Below are positions 8,245 to 17,278 of a stretch of DNA of 64,000 nt, one piece after another. Source of the DNA: Winogradskyella bathintestinalis (GTDB lineage Bacteria > Bacteroidota > Bacteroidia > Flavobacteriales > Flavobacteriaceae); contig NZ_JASDDK010000001.1 of NCBI RefSeq assembly GCF_030407435.1, positions 744,001-808,000 on the forward strand, in the 5' to 3' direction. A program made the position numbers and the translations under genes. Positions within the stretch are counted from its first letter, which is position 1, and every line of letters begins with the position of its first letter. Below the pieces are notes generated by a model. The model did no database searches. It was not told the DNA's origin and saw nothing but the letters and a program-made list of their open reading frames with translations.

Positions 8245-9364
8245 CGTCTGTGGATTGTTTAGTGTACAAATTCGAAGCGGTTTCAAAACCAGTTTTGGTT
8301 AGGCTCCACATGTTTCCATTGAGCTGTACATAGTTTTTATCTACTAATTTTTGAAGTGTAGAGCGCGTATACCCTTGAAAATTATTTAAAAGTTTTGTAG
8401 AGTGTGGATGCGAAATGTCTTCATGTGTTTCTGCAATGTGGTGCATAAAGGCCAAAGTTTTATGCAATTCTAAATCTCGTCGATTTTTAATAAACCGAAT
8501 ACGTTTAAACAATAAACCACGACTTGGTGAAAATATAAAAGAAACCACCACAAAAACTCCAGCAACCAAAACAATTACGGGACCTGTAGATAAGTTATTC
8601 TGACTCGCGCTAATGGCCGTTCCAAACACACCTGAAAATGCGCCAAAAATAGCGGCTAAAAGTACCATGACCGATAGACTATTTGTCCATTGTCTGGCAG
8701 CAGCAGCAGGTGCTAAAAGCATGGCGCTCATTAAAACGACTCCTACAGTTTGTAAGCCTAGAACTATGGCTAACACAATGAAAGATGTAATAAGAATGTC
8801 AATAAATTTTGTATTGAACCCTAGGGTTTTAGTGTAATCGGCATCAAATAATAAGATCTTGAATTCTTTCCAAAAGGTAAGCATTACAATTAAACAAATA
8901 CCTGTAACAATTGCCATAAGCCATACATCACTTTCTACTAAAGTTGCAGCTTGCCCAAATAAATACTTGTCTAAACCTGCTTGATTGGCATTAGGTTGTT
9001 TTTGAATAAAAGTGAGTAACAACATTCCAAAGCCAAAAAATAAAGAGAGAATTAAACCTAAAGCGGTATCCGATTTTAAATGCGTTTTAGTAACGATTCC
9101 TCGTATCCAGAACGTACCGATTAAACCACTTATTAATGCTCCAATTAATAAAGTATTGCTATCTTTTGCGCCGGTAATTAAAAAGGCAATCGCAATGCCT
9201 GGTAATGCGGCGTGCGAAATAGCGTCACCCAATAAACTTTGTTTTCTGAGTACGGCAAAACTGCCTAACATACCTGTAACAGCTCCTAGAATTGCGGTAC
9301 CGAGGGTGATGGTTCTTAGTGTGTAGTCTGTGAAGACTAATTTTATATATTCTGTTATATCCAT
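8237..9364 (-). CDS. Metal ABC transporter permease with C-terminal winged-helix tail
   Basis: Second ABC-3 permease, paralogous to the next gene, so the transporter probably works as a heterodimer, as in troC/troD. The start is placed at MDITEYIKL, preceded by AGGA. A 36-codon upstream extension begins with GTG and runs through an 18-bp palindrome, so it is very unlikely to be translated. The first ~270 residues are membrane-spanning. The last ~85 (HHIAETHEDISHPHSTKLL ... YVQLNGNMWSLTKTG) resemble a winged-helix domain as found in DtxR-type repressors. It is transcribed with the ATPase and binding-protein genes. Confidence 0.88.
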   Translation of the reverse strand: MDITEYIKLVFTDYTLRTITLGTAILGAVTGMLGSFAVLRKQSLLGDAISHAALPGIAIAFLITGAKDSNTLLIGALISGLIGTFWIRGIVTKTHLKSDTALGLILSLFFGFGMLLLTFIQKQPNANQAGLDKYLFGQAATLVESDVWLMAIVTGICLIVMLTFWKEFKILLFDADYTKTLGFNTKFIDILITSFIVLAIVLGLQTVGVVLMSAMLLAPAAAARQWTNSLSVMVLLAAIFGAFSGVFGTAISASQNNLSTGPVIVLVAGVFVVVSFIFSPSRGLLFKRIRFIKNRRDLELHKTLAFMHHIAETHEDISHPHSTKLLNNFQGYTRSTLQKLVDKNYVQLNGNMWSLTKTGFETASNLYTKQSTDDE

Positions 9365-9381
9365 AATTCCTGTAAAAGCAG

Positions 9382-9399
9382 TCCCGAAAGCTTTCGGGA
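9382..9399. repeat. 18-bp perfect palindrome (REP-like)
   Basis: TCCCGAAAGCTTTCGGGA lies between the ATPase gene and the first permease gene. A GC-rich perfect palindrome in AT-rich DNA inside an operon is typical of small dispersed REP-like elements or of mRNA processing/stabilising hairpins. Its presence argues that 9365-9468 is untranslated. Confidence 0.6.
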
Positions 9400-9468
9400 T
9401 CATTCTGTCTTTACAATACTTTATGTTTTTAGTTTTAATTAATGAGGTACCTGCTTCGGAGGATTGTG

Positions 9469-10266
9469 TCACTCCTGAATACTCACTTTATAATTAATAC
9501 CATAAGTCTTTGTTAAATTATCATCATTAAAAATATCTCTAACTGGACCTGTGGCAATTTTTTTCACGTTTAAAAAAGTAACCCAATCAAAATATTCTGG
9601 TACCGTTTGTAAATCGTGGTGCACTACGATGACTGTTTTACCTGCTTTTCTTAATTCTTTTAAAATATTAATAATGGCGATTTCGGTTGTGGCATCTACG
9701 CCTTGAAACGGTTCATCCATAAAATAGATAGAAGCATTTTGTACTAAAGCTCTTGCTAAGAAAATCCGTTGCTGTTGTCCTCCAGACAATTGACTTATTT
9801 GTCGACTTTTAAAAGCTAACATCCCTACTTTTTCTAAAGCTTCAAGTGACGCTTTCTTTTCTTTTTGACCAGGACGTTTTATCCAGCCCAAACTGCCGTA
9901 AGTACCCATCATTACAACATCTAATGCCGTCGTGGGAAAATCCCAATCAACACTTCCTTTTTGAGGAACATAAGCGACGAGTTGACGTTGTTTATCATAA
10001 GGTTTGTCGTAAATTGATACACTACCAGCAATAGGTTTCAATATGCCTAAAATTGCTTTTATCAATGTAGATTTTCCGGCTCCATTTGGACCAACAATGG
10101 CCATAAGAACCCCTTCTGGAATTTCTAAATCAATATCCCAAAGTACAGGTTTGTAGTTGTAGGCTACGGTTAAATCGTCTACTTTAACGGCTATCACACC
10201 TGCAGACGCAGGAGTCTCCTGAATAGGAGTATTAATTTTTATATTTTCCTTTGATTCTTTTTCCAT
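9469..10266 (-). CDS. Metal ABC transporter ATP-binding protein
   Basis: The 265-aa ATPase powers the metal importer at the cytoplasmic face. Motifs in order are Walker [10 protein letters not shown] (residues about 58-66), the Q-loop, the LSGGQQQR signature, Walker B IYFMDEPF and the switch His in VVHHD. This is the TroB/MntB/ZnuC subfamily. The first ~25 residues (through [11 protein letters not shown]) are extra and are encoded partly by a TCCTG-rich repeat-like stretch. It lies between the substrate-binding lipoprotein gene and the two permease genes on the same strand. Confidence 0.92.
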   Translation of the reverse strand: MEKESKENIKINTPIQETPASAGVIAVKVDDLTVAYNYKPVLWDIDLEIPEGVLMAIVGPNGAGKSTLIKAILGILKPIAGSVSIYDKPYDKQRQLVAYVPQKGSVDWDFPTTALDVVMMGTYGSLGWIKRPGQKEKKASLEALEKVGMLAFKSRQISQLSGGQQQRIFLARALVQNASIYFMDEPFQGVDATTEIAIINILKELRKAGKTVIVVHHDLQTVPEYFDWVTFLNVKKIATGPVRDIFNDDNLTKTYGINYKVSIQE

Positions 10267-10294
10267 ATTTAAGGAGCAACTAAACTTGATGGAT

Positions 10295-10310
10295 TCCTGC
10301 TTTCGCAGGA
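10295..10310. repeat. Short hairpin repeat TCCTGC-TTTC-GCAGGA
   Basis: A 6-bp GC-rich stem with a 4-nt loop in the 45-bp gap between the binding-protein and ATPase genes. Sequences of this form (ATTCCTGC...GCAGGA) are common as dispersed intergenic repeats in bacteria. A degenerate relative appears inside the 5' end of the ATPase gene near 10196-10230. It may tune expression within the operon. Confidence 0.5.
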
Positions 10311-10311
10311 G

Positions 10312-11223
10312 TTATTTCAGTGCATTAACAATTGTATTCACATTATACTCAAACATTCCAATATAGGTACCTTCAACGGTTCCTGTTGTTCCTAAAGCAT
10401 CAGAATATAGGGTGCCTCCAATTTCAACATTATGACCTTTAGATTTTACTGCAGCTTGTAAGGCTTCAATAGTACGTTTTGGAACCGAACTTTCTACAAA
10501 GATTGCTTTGATCTGTTTGTCGATAATAAAGGTAGCTAATTTCTGAACATCTTGAACACCTGCCTCAGTAGCCGTTGATAAACCTTGTAGACCGACCACT
10601 TCAAAACCATAGGCTTTTCCGAAATAATTGAAGGCATCATGAGCCGTGACTAATACGCGTTTTTCTTTAGGAAGTGTTTCAATAATTTGTTTTACTTTAT
10701 TTTGAAGTTCTTCTAACCTTGCTACATAATTTGATTTATTTTCTTCATATTTAGAAGCATTTTCTTTGTCTTTTTCAGATAAAATAGCAGTTACTTTTTG
10801 TGCAAATTGTTTGTAGTAATTAATATCAAACCATACATGGGGATCGTAGTTAGAAGCAAAATAATCTGAACCGATTAAGGTCGTTTTATCAATTTGATCA
10901 GCTAAGGCAATCGGTGTTTTTGTAGCGCTTCCCATTTTTTCGAAAACTTCAACCAGTTTGCCTTCTAAATGCAATCCATTGTAAAAAATAATATCGGCAT
11001 TTACCAATTTTGAAACATCTCCCTCACTGGCTTTATACAAATGCGGATCGACACCGCTTCCCATTAAGCCTTGTACATTTACAGAATCGCCACCTATATT
11101 TTTAACCAAATCCGTGATCATGGTGGTGGTGGTAACTACGTTAAGTTTACCGTTGTCTTTGGTTTCGCTTTTACAGCTAAGCAGTATTATTACTATACTT
11201 AAAACAACAATAATTTTTTTCAT
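10312..11223 (-). CDS. TroA-like metal ABC transporter substrate-binding lipoprotein
   Basis: The 303-aa lipoprotein (lipobox ILLSC, Cys17) captures Mn or Zn for the ABC importer. It has the three expected His ligands, in GVDPHLYKAS, YDPHVWFD and VTAHDAF, and an Asp near the C-terminus (LYSDALG). The block AHDAFNYFGKAYGFEV is strikingly TroA-like. The His-rich loop of ZnuA is absent, and together with the DtxR/MntR-type regulator nearby this favours manganese, with zinc still possible. It lies 43 bp downstream of a TonB receptor gene and starts the transporter part of the operon. Confidence 0.9.
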   Translation of the reverse strand: MKKIIVVLSIVIILLSCKSETKDNGKLNVVTTTTMITDLVKNIGGDSVNVQGLMGSGVDPHLYKASEGDVSKLVNADIIFYNGLHLEGKLVEVFEKMGSATKTPIALADQIDKTTLIGSDYFASNYDPHVWFDINYYKQFAQKVTAILSEKDKENASKYEENKSNYVARLEELQNKVKQIIETLPKEKRVLVTAHDAFNYFGKAYGFEVVGLQGLSTATEAGVQDVQKLATFIIDKQIKAIFVESSVPKRTIEALQAAVKSKGHNVEIGGTLYSDALGTTGTVEGTYIGMFEYNVNTIVNALK

Positions 11224-11266
11224 ATATCTAAAAATTTATTACGAAAGTACTAAAAAAATGTCTGAT

Positions 11267-13519
11267 TTACTTCAAAGTATAGCGTAACCCAAAGAACAAA
11301 CGTATTCCCTGATTAGGGCCATACACGTAAGCCGGATCGAATGTTAATGCGTAAGGATTATCTGGTGTAGCAATAACATCACCATTTCCATCAAATTGTA
11401 CGTTTTCATCAAAAGGGTCATCTGCTCTGGCGATTATAAAGGGATTACCTTTATTGGGTGTCCAATTGAGCAAGTTTTTTATACCACCATAGACTTCAAA
11501 ATTATCGAAACCATCATAGGTTGCTTGTATATTTTGAACACTCCAAGTTGGAGAGTATTCGTCTCTAGGATCTAAGTCTCCAAGTAAAGGTAAACGCATA
11601 GGTCCGTAGAGATTACCTGTATAATCGAATGTAAGGTTAGTTGCATAATTTTTATAGGACAAGGACCAAACACCAGAGAATTCCTCTGTTAGAATTTGTT
11701 TGGTACGTTCACCATTTTCAGTTTGTGAAACATCTTGAAGTGTAGCTCCGATTGAAGCACTTATACCACTGCCAAAAACGGCATCTATATTAAAACTTAA
11801 ACCCTTAGAGGTGGAGTAACCATCAAGGTTGTCATAAATAATTTGGTTGGGGTTAGTATCGTAATCTGGTATTATGGCATTAGTAAAGTAAGTGTACCAA
11901 GCTGAGGTGTCAAAGGTGAAATACATGCCATTGTTGAGGTACAATTTTTTCAAGTAATTTAAATTGATGTTATAGGATTCTTCAGGTTGCAATTCAGATT
12001 GTATTATAACATCTCTTGCTCCTGTTAGTGCAGCGTGTTCCTCTGTAAATAAATTGACCACTCTAAATCCTGTACCCGCATTTAACCGAATAATATCGGT
12101 GTCCGTTGGTTTATAGCGGTAAGCCAATCTTGGTGTAAAAATGCTACCGTGCCGACTATCATAATCGTATCTTACGCCCAAAAGTAAACTTTGCTTTTTC
12201 GTAAATTCGATTTCGTCTTGTATAAAAAGTGAAGGTATAGTGACTTCGTCTGCTGTTATGGTCGCCGTTGTATTATCATTGTAATAATTGTAACGGAGTG
12301 CAGTTCCGAATAATAAATCGTGTTTATTAACGGTCTTATCCCAAATTAATTGACCAAAACCGATGCGTTGTTGTGCTAAATAGGGCATATTTCCATAAAC
12401 GGAATTTTGATCGTGGTCAGAATATGAAAACTGAAGATTCACTTTTTCGGTCATTGGGAGTTGATAATTTCCTAAAATTTCAAAACGTGACGTATATATA
12501 CTTTCTCCATAAATTTCATCACCACCTCTATAGTTTTTATTCCATTGCAGTTCTCCGCCCCAGCGATCTTCGTAAAAATAACGTCCGGCTACAGAAAACT
12601 TACGATTAGAAGCGCGTTTAAAGTCCCATTTTTGAAATATTGAAATTCGATCTTGAAGCGTAACATCCGTAAAATTATCATTATTATTATCTATAGGATT
12701 ATCATATTTAAAATAATTAGTCCCAAATAATACATTGGCTTTTTCGCTTACTTTGGCTTTAAATCCTACATCTAAATTCATTTCGCCCCAACCTGTTACA
12801 AAACCATCTGCAAAGAAACGGGATGAATTTTCTGGTAGTTTTGTAATAATATTGATAAGTCCACCAACAGCTTCACTACCATATAATGATGACGCGGGGC
12901 CTTTTACAACTTCCACTTGTTCAATAAGCGAATTGGGAATACCAGAAAGTCCATAGACGGTAGATAAGCCACTAACTATTGGCATACCATCTATTAGAAC
13001 TAACGTATACGGACCTTCTAGTCCATTAATATGAATATCTCCAGTATTACAAACACTGCAATTTAATTGAGGTCGGACTCCATTGACATTTTGAAGTGCT
13101 TCAAATACGTTTGGAGTTGGGTTTTTCTTTAAGAATGTCGGTGAGTAAACTTCAACAGGCACTGGACTTTCTAGTCGAGAAACGGGTTTTAAAGTTCCAG
13201 AAATTATCACTTCGTCTAAACTTTTATTATAATTTAAATTAAAATTTAGAGTAACGTTCGCATTAGTGATGTCAACTTTCTTTTTCTGTGGAGTATAACC
13301 AGCAAAAAATGCTGTAACATAATATGTTTTAGGTTCTAAATTTTTGATGCTATAAAGGCCATTTTCGTCTGTTGTAGATCCTTTGGTTGTGGTTTCAATA
13401 TAAATATTTGCATAAGGTAATACTTCACCTTCAGCAGTTATTTTGCCACTAATTTCATAATTGTTTTGAGCATTTACACCCATCAAAAAAGCAAATAGTA
13501 ATAGTATTGTTAGTCTCAT
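11267..13519 (-). CDS. TonB-dependent outer-membrane receptor for metal uptake
   Basis: The 750-aa product has a signal peptide (cleavage near VNAQ, residue 18), a carboxypeptidase-regulatory-like domain (about 20-100), a plug domain (about 115-225; PVPVEVYSPTFL ... VEVVKGPASSLYGSEAVGGLINI) and a 22-strand barrel. TonB energises transport of a metal or metal chelate across the outer membrane. It leads the operon with the TroA-like lipoprotein and ABC importer, so it probably supplies their substrate. The promoter carries a palindromic candidate operator between the -7 and -33 regions, shared with the divergent DtxR-type gene. Confidence 0.92.
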   Translation of the reverse strand: MRLTILLLFAFLMGVNAQNNYEISGKITAEGEVLPYANIYIETTTKGSTTDENGLYSIKNLEPKTYYVTAFFAGYTPQKKKVDITNANVTLNFNLNYNKSLDEVIISGTLKPVSRLESPVPVEVYSPTFLKKNPTPNVFEALQNVNGVRPQLNCSVCNTGDIHINGLEGPYTLVLIDGMPIVSGLSTVYGLSGIPNSLIEQVEVVKGPASSLYGSEAVGGLINIITKLPENSSRFFADGFVTGWGEMNLDVGFKAKVSEKANVLFGTNYFKYDNPIDNNNDNFTDVTLQDRISIFQKWDFKRASNRKFSVAGRYFYEDRWGGELQWNKNYRGGDEIYGESIYTSRFEILGNYQLPMTEKVNLQFSYSDHDQNSVYGNMPYLAQQRIGFGQLIWDKTVNKHDLLFGTALRYNYYNDNTTATITADEVTIPSLFIQDEIEFTKKQSLLLGVRYDYDSRHGSIFTPRLAYRYKPTDTDIIRLNAGTGFRVVNLFTEEHAALTGARDVIIQSELQPEESYNINLNYLKKLYLNNGMYFTFDTSAWYTYFTNAIIPDYDTNPNQIIYDNLDGYSTSKGLSFNIDAVFGSGISASIGATLQDVSQTENGERTKQILTEEFSGVWSLSYKNYATNLTFDYTGNLYGPMRLPLLGDLDPRDEYSPTWSVQNIQATYDGFDNFEVYGGIKNLLNWTPNKGNPFIIARADDPFDENVQFDGNGDVIATPDNPYALTFDPAYVYGPNQGIRLFFGLRYTLK

Positions 13520-13536
13520 CTTTTATTAATTTTAAG

Positions 13537-13544
13537 CAAACATA
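13537..13544 (-). promoter_or_regulatory. Bacteroidetes -7 box TATGTTTG of the metal-uptake operon
   Basis: TAnnTTTG on the minus strand, 17 bp before the TonB receptor start. The candidate DtxR-type operator begins 9 bp upstream and would cover the -33 region. Confidence 0.6.
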
Positions 13545-13552
13545 AAATTATT

Positions 13553-13568
13553 TTTAGATTAATCTAAA
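13553..13568. promoter_or_regulatory. Candidate DtxR/MntR-type operator
   Basis: Perfect 16-bp palindrome TTTAGATTAATCTAAA in the 99-bp gap between the divergent TonB receptor and DtxR-type genes. It resembles the TTAGGTTA/TAACCTAA core of DtxR-family boxes. It lies in the -33 region of the receptor promoter and just upstream of the repressor gene's own promoter, as expected for autoregulation plus repression of uptake when metal is replete. Confidence 0.7.
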
Positions 13569-13593
13569 TTTATATTTAGAAATTTATCTTTTC

Positions 13594-13601
13594 TATATTT
13601 G
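13594..13601 (+). promoter_or_regulatory. Bacteroidetes -7 box TATATTTG of the DtxR-type gene
   Basis: Perfect TAnnTTTG, 17 bp before the ATG. The operator ends 25 bp upstream. Confidence 0.6.
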
Positions 13602-13618
13602 CTATTCACTTTAGAATT

Positions 13619-14275
13619 ATGATTACACTAACGGAAGAAAACTATATTAAAGCTATTTATCATCTAGGAAGCAATGGTGAGAAATCAGTGAATACAAACG
13701 CCATAGCTGAAGTAATGCAAACAAAAGCATCTTCTGTTACAGACATGATTAAGAAATTATCAGATAAGAGTTATGCCGATTATAAAAAATATCAAGGAGT
13801 CACTTTAACAGACGATGGCCGGCGAGTAGCAGTTAATATTATTAGAAAGCATAGACTTTGGGAAGTGTTTTTAGTTGAAAAATTAAATTTTTCATGGGAT
13901 GAAGTCCATGAAGTAGCAGAACATTTAGAACATATTAAATCAGATAAGCTGGTTGATGAACTTGATGCGTTTTTAGAATTTCCTACACATGATCCTCACG
14001 GTGATCCTATACCTGATAAGGCGGGCAATTTTAAGCACATTGAAAAAATTGTTTTAGCAAAGGCGGACGTTGGTTCTAGTTATAAATGTGTAGGTGTAGA
14101 TGACACGTCTTCAAAATTTCTCAAATATTTAGATAGTAATAATATAGCGCTAGGAAGCATCATTACCGTTAATCATAAAGAGCCTTTTGATAATTCTATT
14201 AAAATATCTTTAGAAAATTCAGAAATGGTCGTTTCTCAAAGTGTAGCTAAAAACTTGTACTTAAAGAAAGTTTGA
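13619..14275 (+). CDS. DtxR/MntR-family metal-dependent transcriptional repressor
   Basis: The 218-aa regulator has an N-terminal winged helix (residues 1-65; EENYIKAIYHLG ... VTDMIKKLSDKSY), a dimerisation and metal-binding domain (about 66-140; RKHRLWEVFLVEKL, HEVAEHLEHI, PTHDPHGDPIP) and a C-terminal SH3-like FeoA-type domain (about 145-218). It binds Mn or Fe and then represses metal uptake. It is divergent from the TonB/ABC uptake operon with a shared palindrome, and a close copy of that palindrome precedes feoA. One regulator may therefore control both loci. Confidence 0.92.
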   Translation: MITLTEENYIKAIYHLGSNGEKSVNTNAIAEVMQTKASSVTDMIKKLSDKSYADYKKYQGVTLTDDGRRVAVNIIRKHRLWEVFLVEKLNFSWDEVHEVAEHLEHIKSDKLVDELDAFLEFPTHDPHGDPIPDKAGNFKHIEKIVLAKADVGSSYKCVGVDDTSSKFLKYLDSNNIALGSIITVNHKEPFDNSIKISLENSEMVVSQSVAKNLYLKKV

Positions 14276-14743
14276 TTTCAATCTAGGGTGACGCTGTGCA
14301 TTGATGTTATTATGGAGGTAATTAAGTTTCAAAATCTGTTCTCACTTCACTTTTTTAAAATCAGCTCATTCAATTGAATTATTTAAATCGAGAAGCTTAG
14401 TTGCCTTAACGTCTATTCTTGAGACTGTTTATCAACTTATAGAAATGAATTATGTGATGATAATAAGTGTTCTTATATGAGCACAGTGTATAAATTTCGA
14501 TGGTATAATACGTGAGTTTAATAGTTGTACCCTATTAATCGCTACCAAGAAAATACTATGGATAATCATTAAATTTAAAACCGTTATCAACGCTTTTTAT
14601 GATTTGCATAATGACATTACTTATAAGCTCTAAAAAAATACTCTAGAGATGTTTTTTATATGGTTTTTTTTAAAACCGAATACTGAGGGACTATCTAAAA
14701 TGTACCAATGATAATTAGTGAAATTTCTTTGTTTGAAAGGTTG
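14276..14743. other. Intergenic region, no gene recognised
   Basis: About 470 bp between convergent genes. It is very AT-rich with many stops in all frames. A weak GGTTTT/AAAACC dyad near 14660-14685, read on the minus strand, may end the feo transcript. Nothing else is supported. Confidence 0.4.
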
Positions 14744-14884
14744 TTAATGACATCCGCAACCATCATCTCCTCCACAAGCTTTTGAAGATTTTTTCTTTGG
14801 AGACCAGATAAATTTACGTACTAAGAATAGCAGTGCTATTGCTAGTGCTGAAAAAACTAATATGTTTTGAATGATCATATTCAT
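14744..14884 (-). CDS. FeoB-associated Cys-rich membrane protein
   Basis: A 46-aa protein too short for most gene finders. One transmembrane helix (about residues 4-22) is followed by a basic segment (VRKFIWSPKKK) and a Cys-rich tail with CGGDDGCGCH at the C-terminus. This matches the FeoB-associated Cys-rich membrane protein family, which is found next to feoB and is thought to help ferrous iron transport, possibly by handling Fe(II) at the membrane. It lies about 40 bp after the feoB stop on the same strand and completes a feoA-feoB-small protein operon. Confidence 0.88.
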   Translation of the reverse strand: MNMIIQNILVFSALAIALLFLVRKFIWSPKKKSSKACGGDDGCGCH

Positions 14885-14926
14885 AATATAACATTTTTGA
14901 TCTACTAAACTTGAAAACTTGTAAGT

Positions 14927-17026
14927 CTATTTTAATACTTGAAAAGCCACTAATGCTACAATATAAGCAAAAGCACTCATTATTACTAATTGATAGATTG
15001 GCCATTTCCAAGAATTTGTTTCTTTTTTTACAATCGCTAGAGTACTCATGCATTGCATCGCAAAAGCGTAGAACAAGAGCAACGAAATACCAGAAGCGAA
15101 ATTAAATAAGGGTCCACCGAGAATAGGGTTGACTTCCCCTGCCATTCTGTTTTTGATGGTTTCTTCTTCATCATTACCTACACTATATATAGTAGCCAAG
15201 GTGCCTACAAACACTTCGCGCGCAGCGAAAGAACTCACAATGGCAATTCCTATTTTCCAATCATAACCTAATGGTCTTATTGCGGGTTCAATAGCATGGC
15301 CAGCAATACCAATAAAAGAATGCTCTAATTTGTGAGAAGCTATTTTTTGTTCTAATTCGTTTTCATTTAAGTTTTCGGAAGCATATTGTTCGGTAACAAT
15401 ATCATCTGCATTATTAAAACTTTCGCCTGGACCGTAGGATGCCAAAAACCATAGCACAATAGAAATGGCTAAAATGATTTTACCAGCACCAAAAACAAAG
15501 GCTTTTGTTTTTTCTAAAACAGTTAATGCTACATTTTTAAATAAAGGCAATTTGTAATTTGGCATTTCTACTACAAAAAAGCTTTTACTTTTTATCTTCA
15601 ATATTTTGTTTAAAATCCAAGCAGAACCGACTGCGGCACCAAAACCAATAAGATAGAGTAACATTAAAGTTAACGCCTGGTAGCTTAATCCTAAAATTCG
15701 GCCTTCAGGAATCACTAAGGCAATAATAATAAGATACACTGGTAATCTTGCAGAACATGTTGTGAATGGCGTTACCAATATGGTGATTAAGCGTTCTTTC
15801 CAGCTTTCAATATTACGCGTTGCCATAATTGCAGGAATTGCACATGCTGTACCAGAAATTAAAGGTACCACACTTTTTCCACTAAGTCCAAAACGTCGCA
15901 TAATTCGGTCCATTAAAAACACTACACGACTCATATAACCACTCTCTTCAAGAATAGATATAAATAGAAATAAAAACGCAATTTGTGGTATAAAAATCAC
16001 AATTCCACCAAGACCTGAAATAATACCTTCTGCTAAAAGATTGGTAAAAGCTCCTGCTGGTAAAGTGTTTTTTGTCCATTCACTTAACGATGCAAATGCA
16101 CCATCAATAAAATCCATAGGAATACTGGACCAATCGTATATAGCTTGAAAAATGGTTAATAGAATGACGCCAAAAATTAAATATCCCCAAACTTTATGGG
16201 TAAGGATTCTATCTAATTTTATCCTTAAATCTTTTGCTGATTTTAAGTCAATGGTTTGGCCTTTTTTAAGCGTTTGGTTAATAAACTGATAACGTTTTAT
16301 GGTTTCTTTTTGTTGAAGACGTTTTAAATCGACTTTCGACTTGGTTTTAAAATCTTCAACTTTATCAAAGGTTGTTCGGTCTGTTTTTCCGAAGTTGACA
16401 TCTTGAGTAATAACCAACCATAATTTATACAATAACTGATTTGGAAAAGCCTTTTTTAAGTTGTTAAAATAGGTTTCATCTATAGTGGATGCGTCTAGAC
16501 AAGGTTTTATCGATAATTCCTTATAATTTGTTATCAGTTCTTTAAGTTCAGTTATGCCCATTTTCTTTCGGGTACTGATTAAAGCAATTTTGGTATTTAA
16601 TTCTTTTTCTAAATAATCGAGATCCAACGAAATACCTTTATAAGCCATTCTATCGGACATATTGATAACCAATATCGTCGGAATTTGTAAATCCTTTATC
16701 TGCGTAAATAACAATAAATTACGCTTTAAATTTTCGACATCACTAACTACAACAGCCACATCGGGATAGTCCTTACCTTTTTTATTCAGTAATAATTCAA
16801 TTACCACATTTTCATCTAAAGATGAGGCATTTAAGCTGTAAGTTCCAGGTAAATCAATGATGTGTGCTTTAACTCCTCGAGGTAATTTGCAAATGCCTTC
16901 TTTTTTTTCGACAGTAATACCTGGGTAATTTCCTACTTTCTGATTTAAACCTGTGAGGGCATTAAACACAGAGGTTTTTCCTGTGTTAGGATTTCCTATT
17001 AAGGCAACGTTGATCTGCTTACTCAT
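14927..17026 (-). CDS. feoB: Ferrous iron transport protein B
   Basis: The 699-aa inner-membrane Fe(II) transporter starts with a G domain: G1 GNPNTGKT (residues 11-18), G3 DLPGTYSL and G4 NMSD. A helical linker and the membrane domain follow, with the paired gate regions and the CAIPA segment. Length is normal for Bacteroidetes FeoB. The start overlaps the end of feoA by 8 bp, indicating translational coupling. The operon promoter carries a 14/16 match to the DtxR-type palindrome. Confidence 0.96.
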   Translation of the reverse strand: MSKQINVALIGNPNTGKTSVFNALTGLNQKVGNYPGITVEKKEGICKLPRGVKAHIIDLPGTYSLNASSLDENVVIELLLNKKGKDYPDVAVVVSDVENLKRNLLLFTQIKDLQIPTILVINMSDRMAYKGISLDLDYLEKELNTKIALISTRKKMGITELKELITNYKELSIKPCLDASTIDETYFNNLKKAFPNQLLYKLWLVITQDVNFGKTDRTTFDKVEDFKTKSKVDLKRLQQKETIKRYQFINQTLKKGQTIDLKSAKDLRIKLDRILTHKVWGYLIFGVILLTIFQAIYDWSSIPMDFIDGAFASLSEWTKNTLPAGAFTNLLAEGIISGLGGIVIFIPQIAFLFLFISILEESGYMSRVVFLMDRIMRRFGLSGKSVVPLISGTACAIPAIMATRNIESWKERLITILVTPFTTCSARLPVYLIIIALVIPEGRILGLSYQALTLMLLYLIGFGAAVGSAWILNKILKIKSKSFFVVEMPNYKLPLFKNVALTVLEKTKAFVFGAGKIILAISIVLWFLASYGPGESFNNADDIVTEQYASENLNENELEQKIASHKLEHSFIGIAGHAIEPAIRPLGYDWKIGIAIVSSFAAREVFVGTLATIYSVGNDEEETIKNRMAGEVNPILGGPLFNFASGISLLLFYAFAMQCMSTLAIVKKETNSWKWPIYQLVIMSAFAYIVALVAFQVLK

Positions 17027-17246
17027 CTACAGTTTCAATTAAAATGTGAATCGCTGTTTCTTTTCTAATAGCTAAATGGGTGCCGTTAATATTGAGATAC
17101 ATGGGGTCGGCAAATGGCGCTACTTGCACAAGTTGAACTGAATTACCAGGTAAACAACCCATTTCCAAAAGTTTCAACGGAATGTAAATAGATGATACAT
17201 CAGTAATAATGCCTTGTTGCCCGCGTTTTAGTTCAGCTAATGTCAA
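17019..17246 (-). CDS. feoA: Ferrous iron transport protein A
   Basis: The 75-aa SH3-like FeoA protein supports FeoB GTPase/transport function in the cytoplasm. Typical features are LKRGQQGIITDV at the N-terminus, LLEMGCLPGNSVQLV in the middle and NINGTHLAIRKETA near the end. Translation appears to begin at TTG, because no ATG or GTG lies between the promoter and the conserved LAELKRG block, and AAGG lies just upstream of the TTG. It overlaps feoB by 8 bp. Confidence 0.93.
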   Translation of the reverse strand: MTLAELKRGQQGIITDVSSIYIPLKLLEMGCLPGNSVQLVQVAPFADPMYLNINGTHLAIRKETAIHILIETVDE

Positions 17247-17257
17247 CCTTATCCTTA

Positions 17258-17273
17258 TTTAGATTAATTTTAA
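17258..17273. promoter_or_regulatory. Second candidate DtxR-type box, upstream of feoA
   Basis: TTTAGATTAATTTTAA matches the palindrome at 13553-13568 in 14 of 16 positions and keeps the left half-site intact. It lies immediately downstream of the feoA -7 box, near the predicted transcription start, a position suited to repression. Confidence 0.55.
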
Positions 17274-17278
17274 AGAAG

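Noticed and set aside
9012-9326. 104-codon plus-strand frame inside the permease gene
   Set aside because: Antisense shadow of a well-supported membrane protein; basic, proline-rich translation with no own promoter.
9365-9472. 36-codon N-terminal extension of the first permease
   Set aside because: It starts with GTG, passes through an 18-bp palindrome and has no similarity to permease N-termini; a normal ATG with an upstream AGGA follows.
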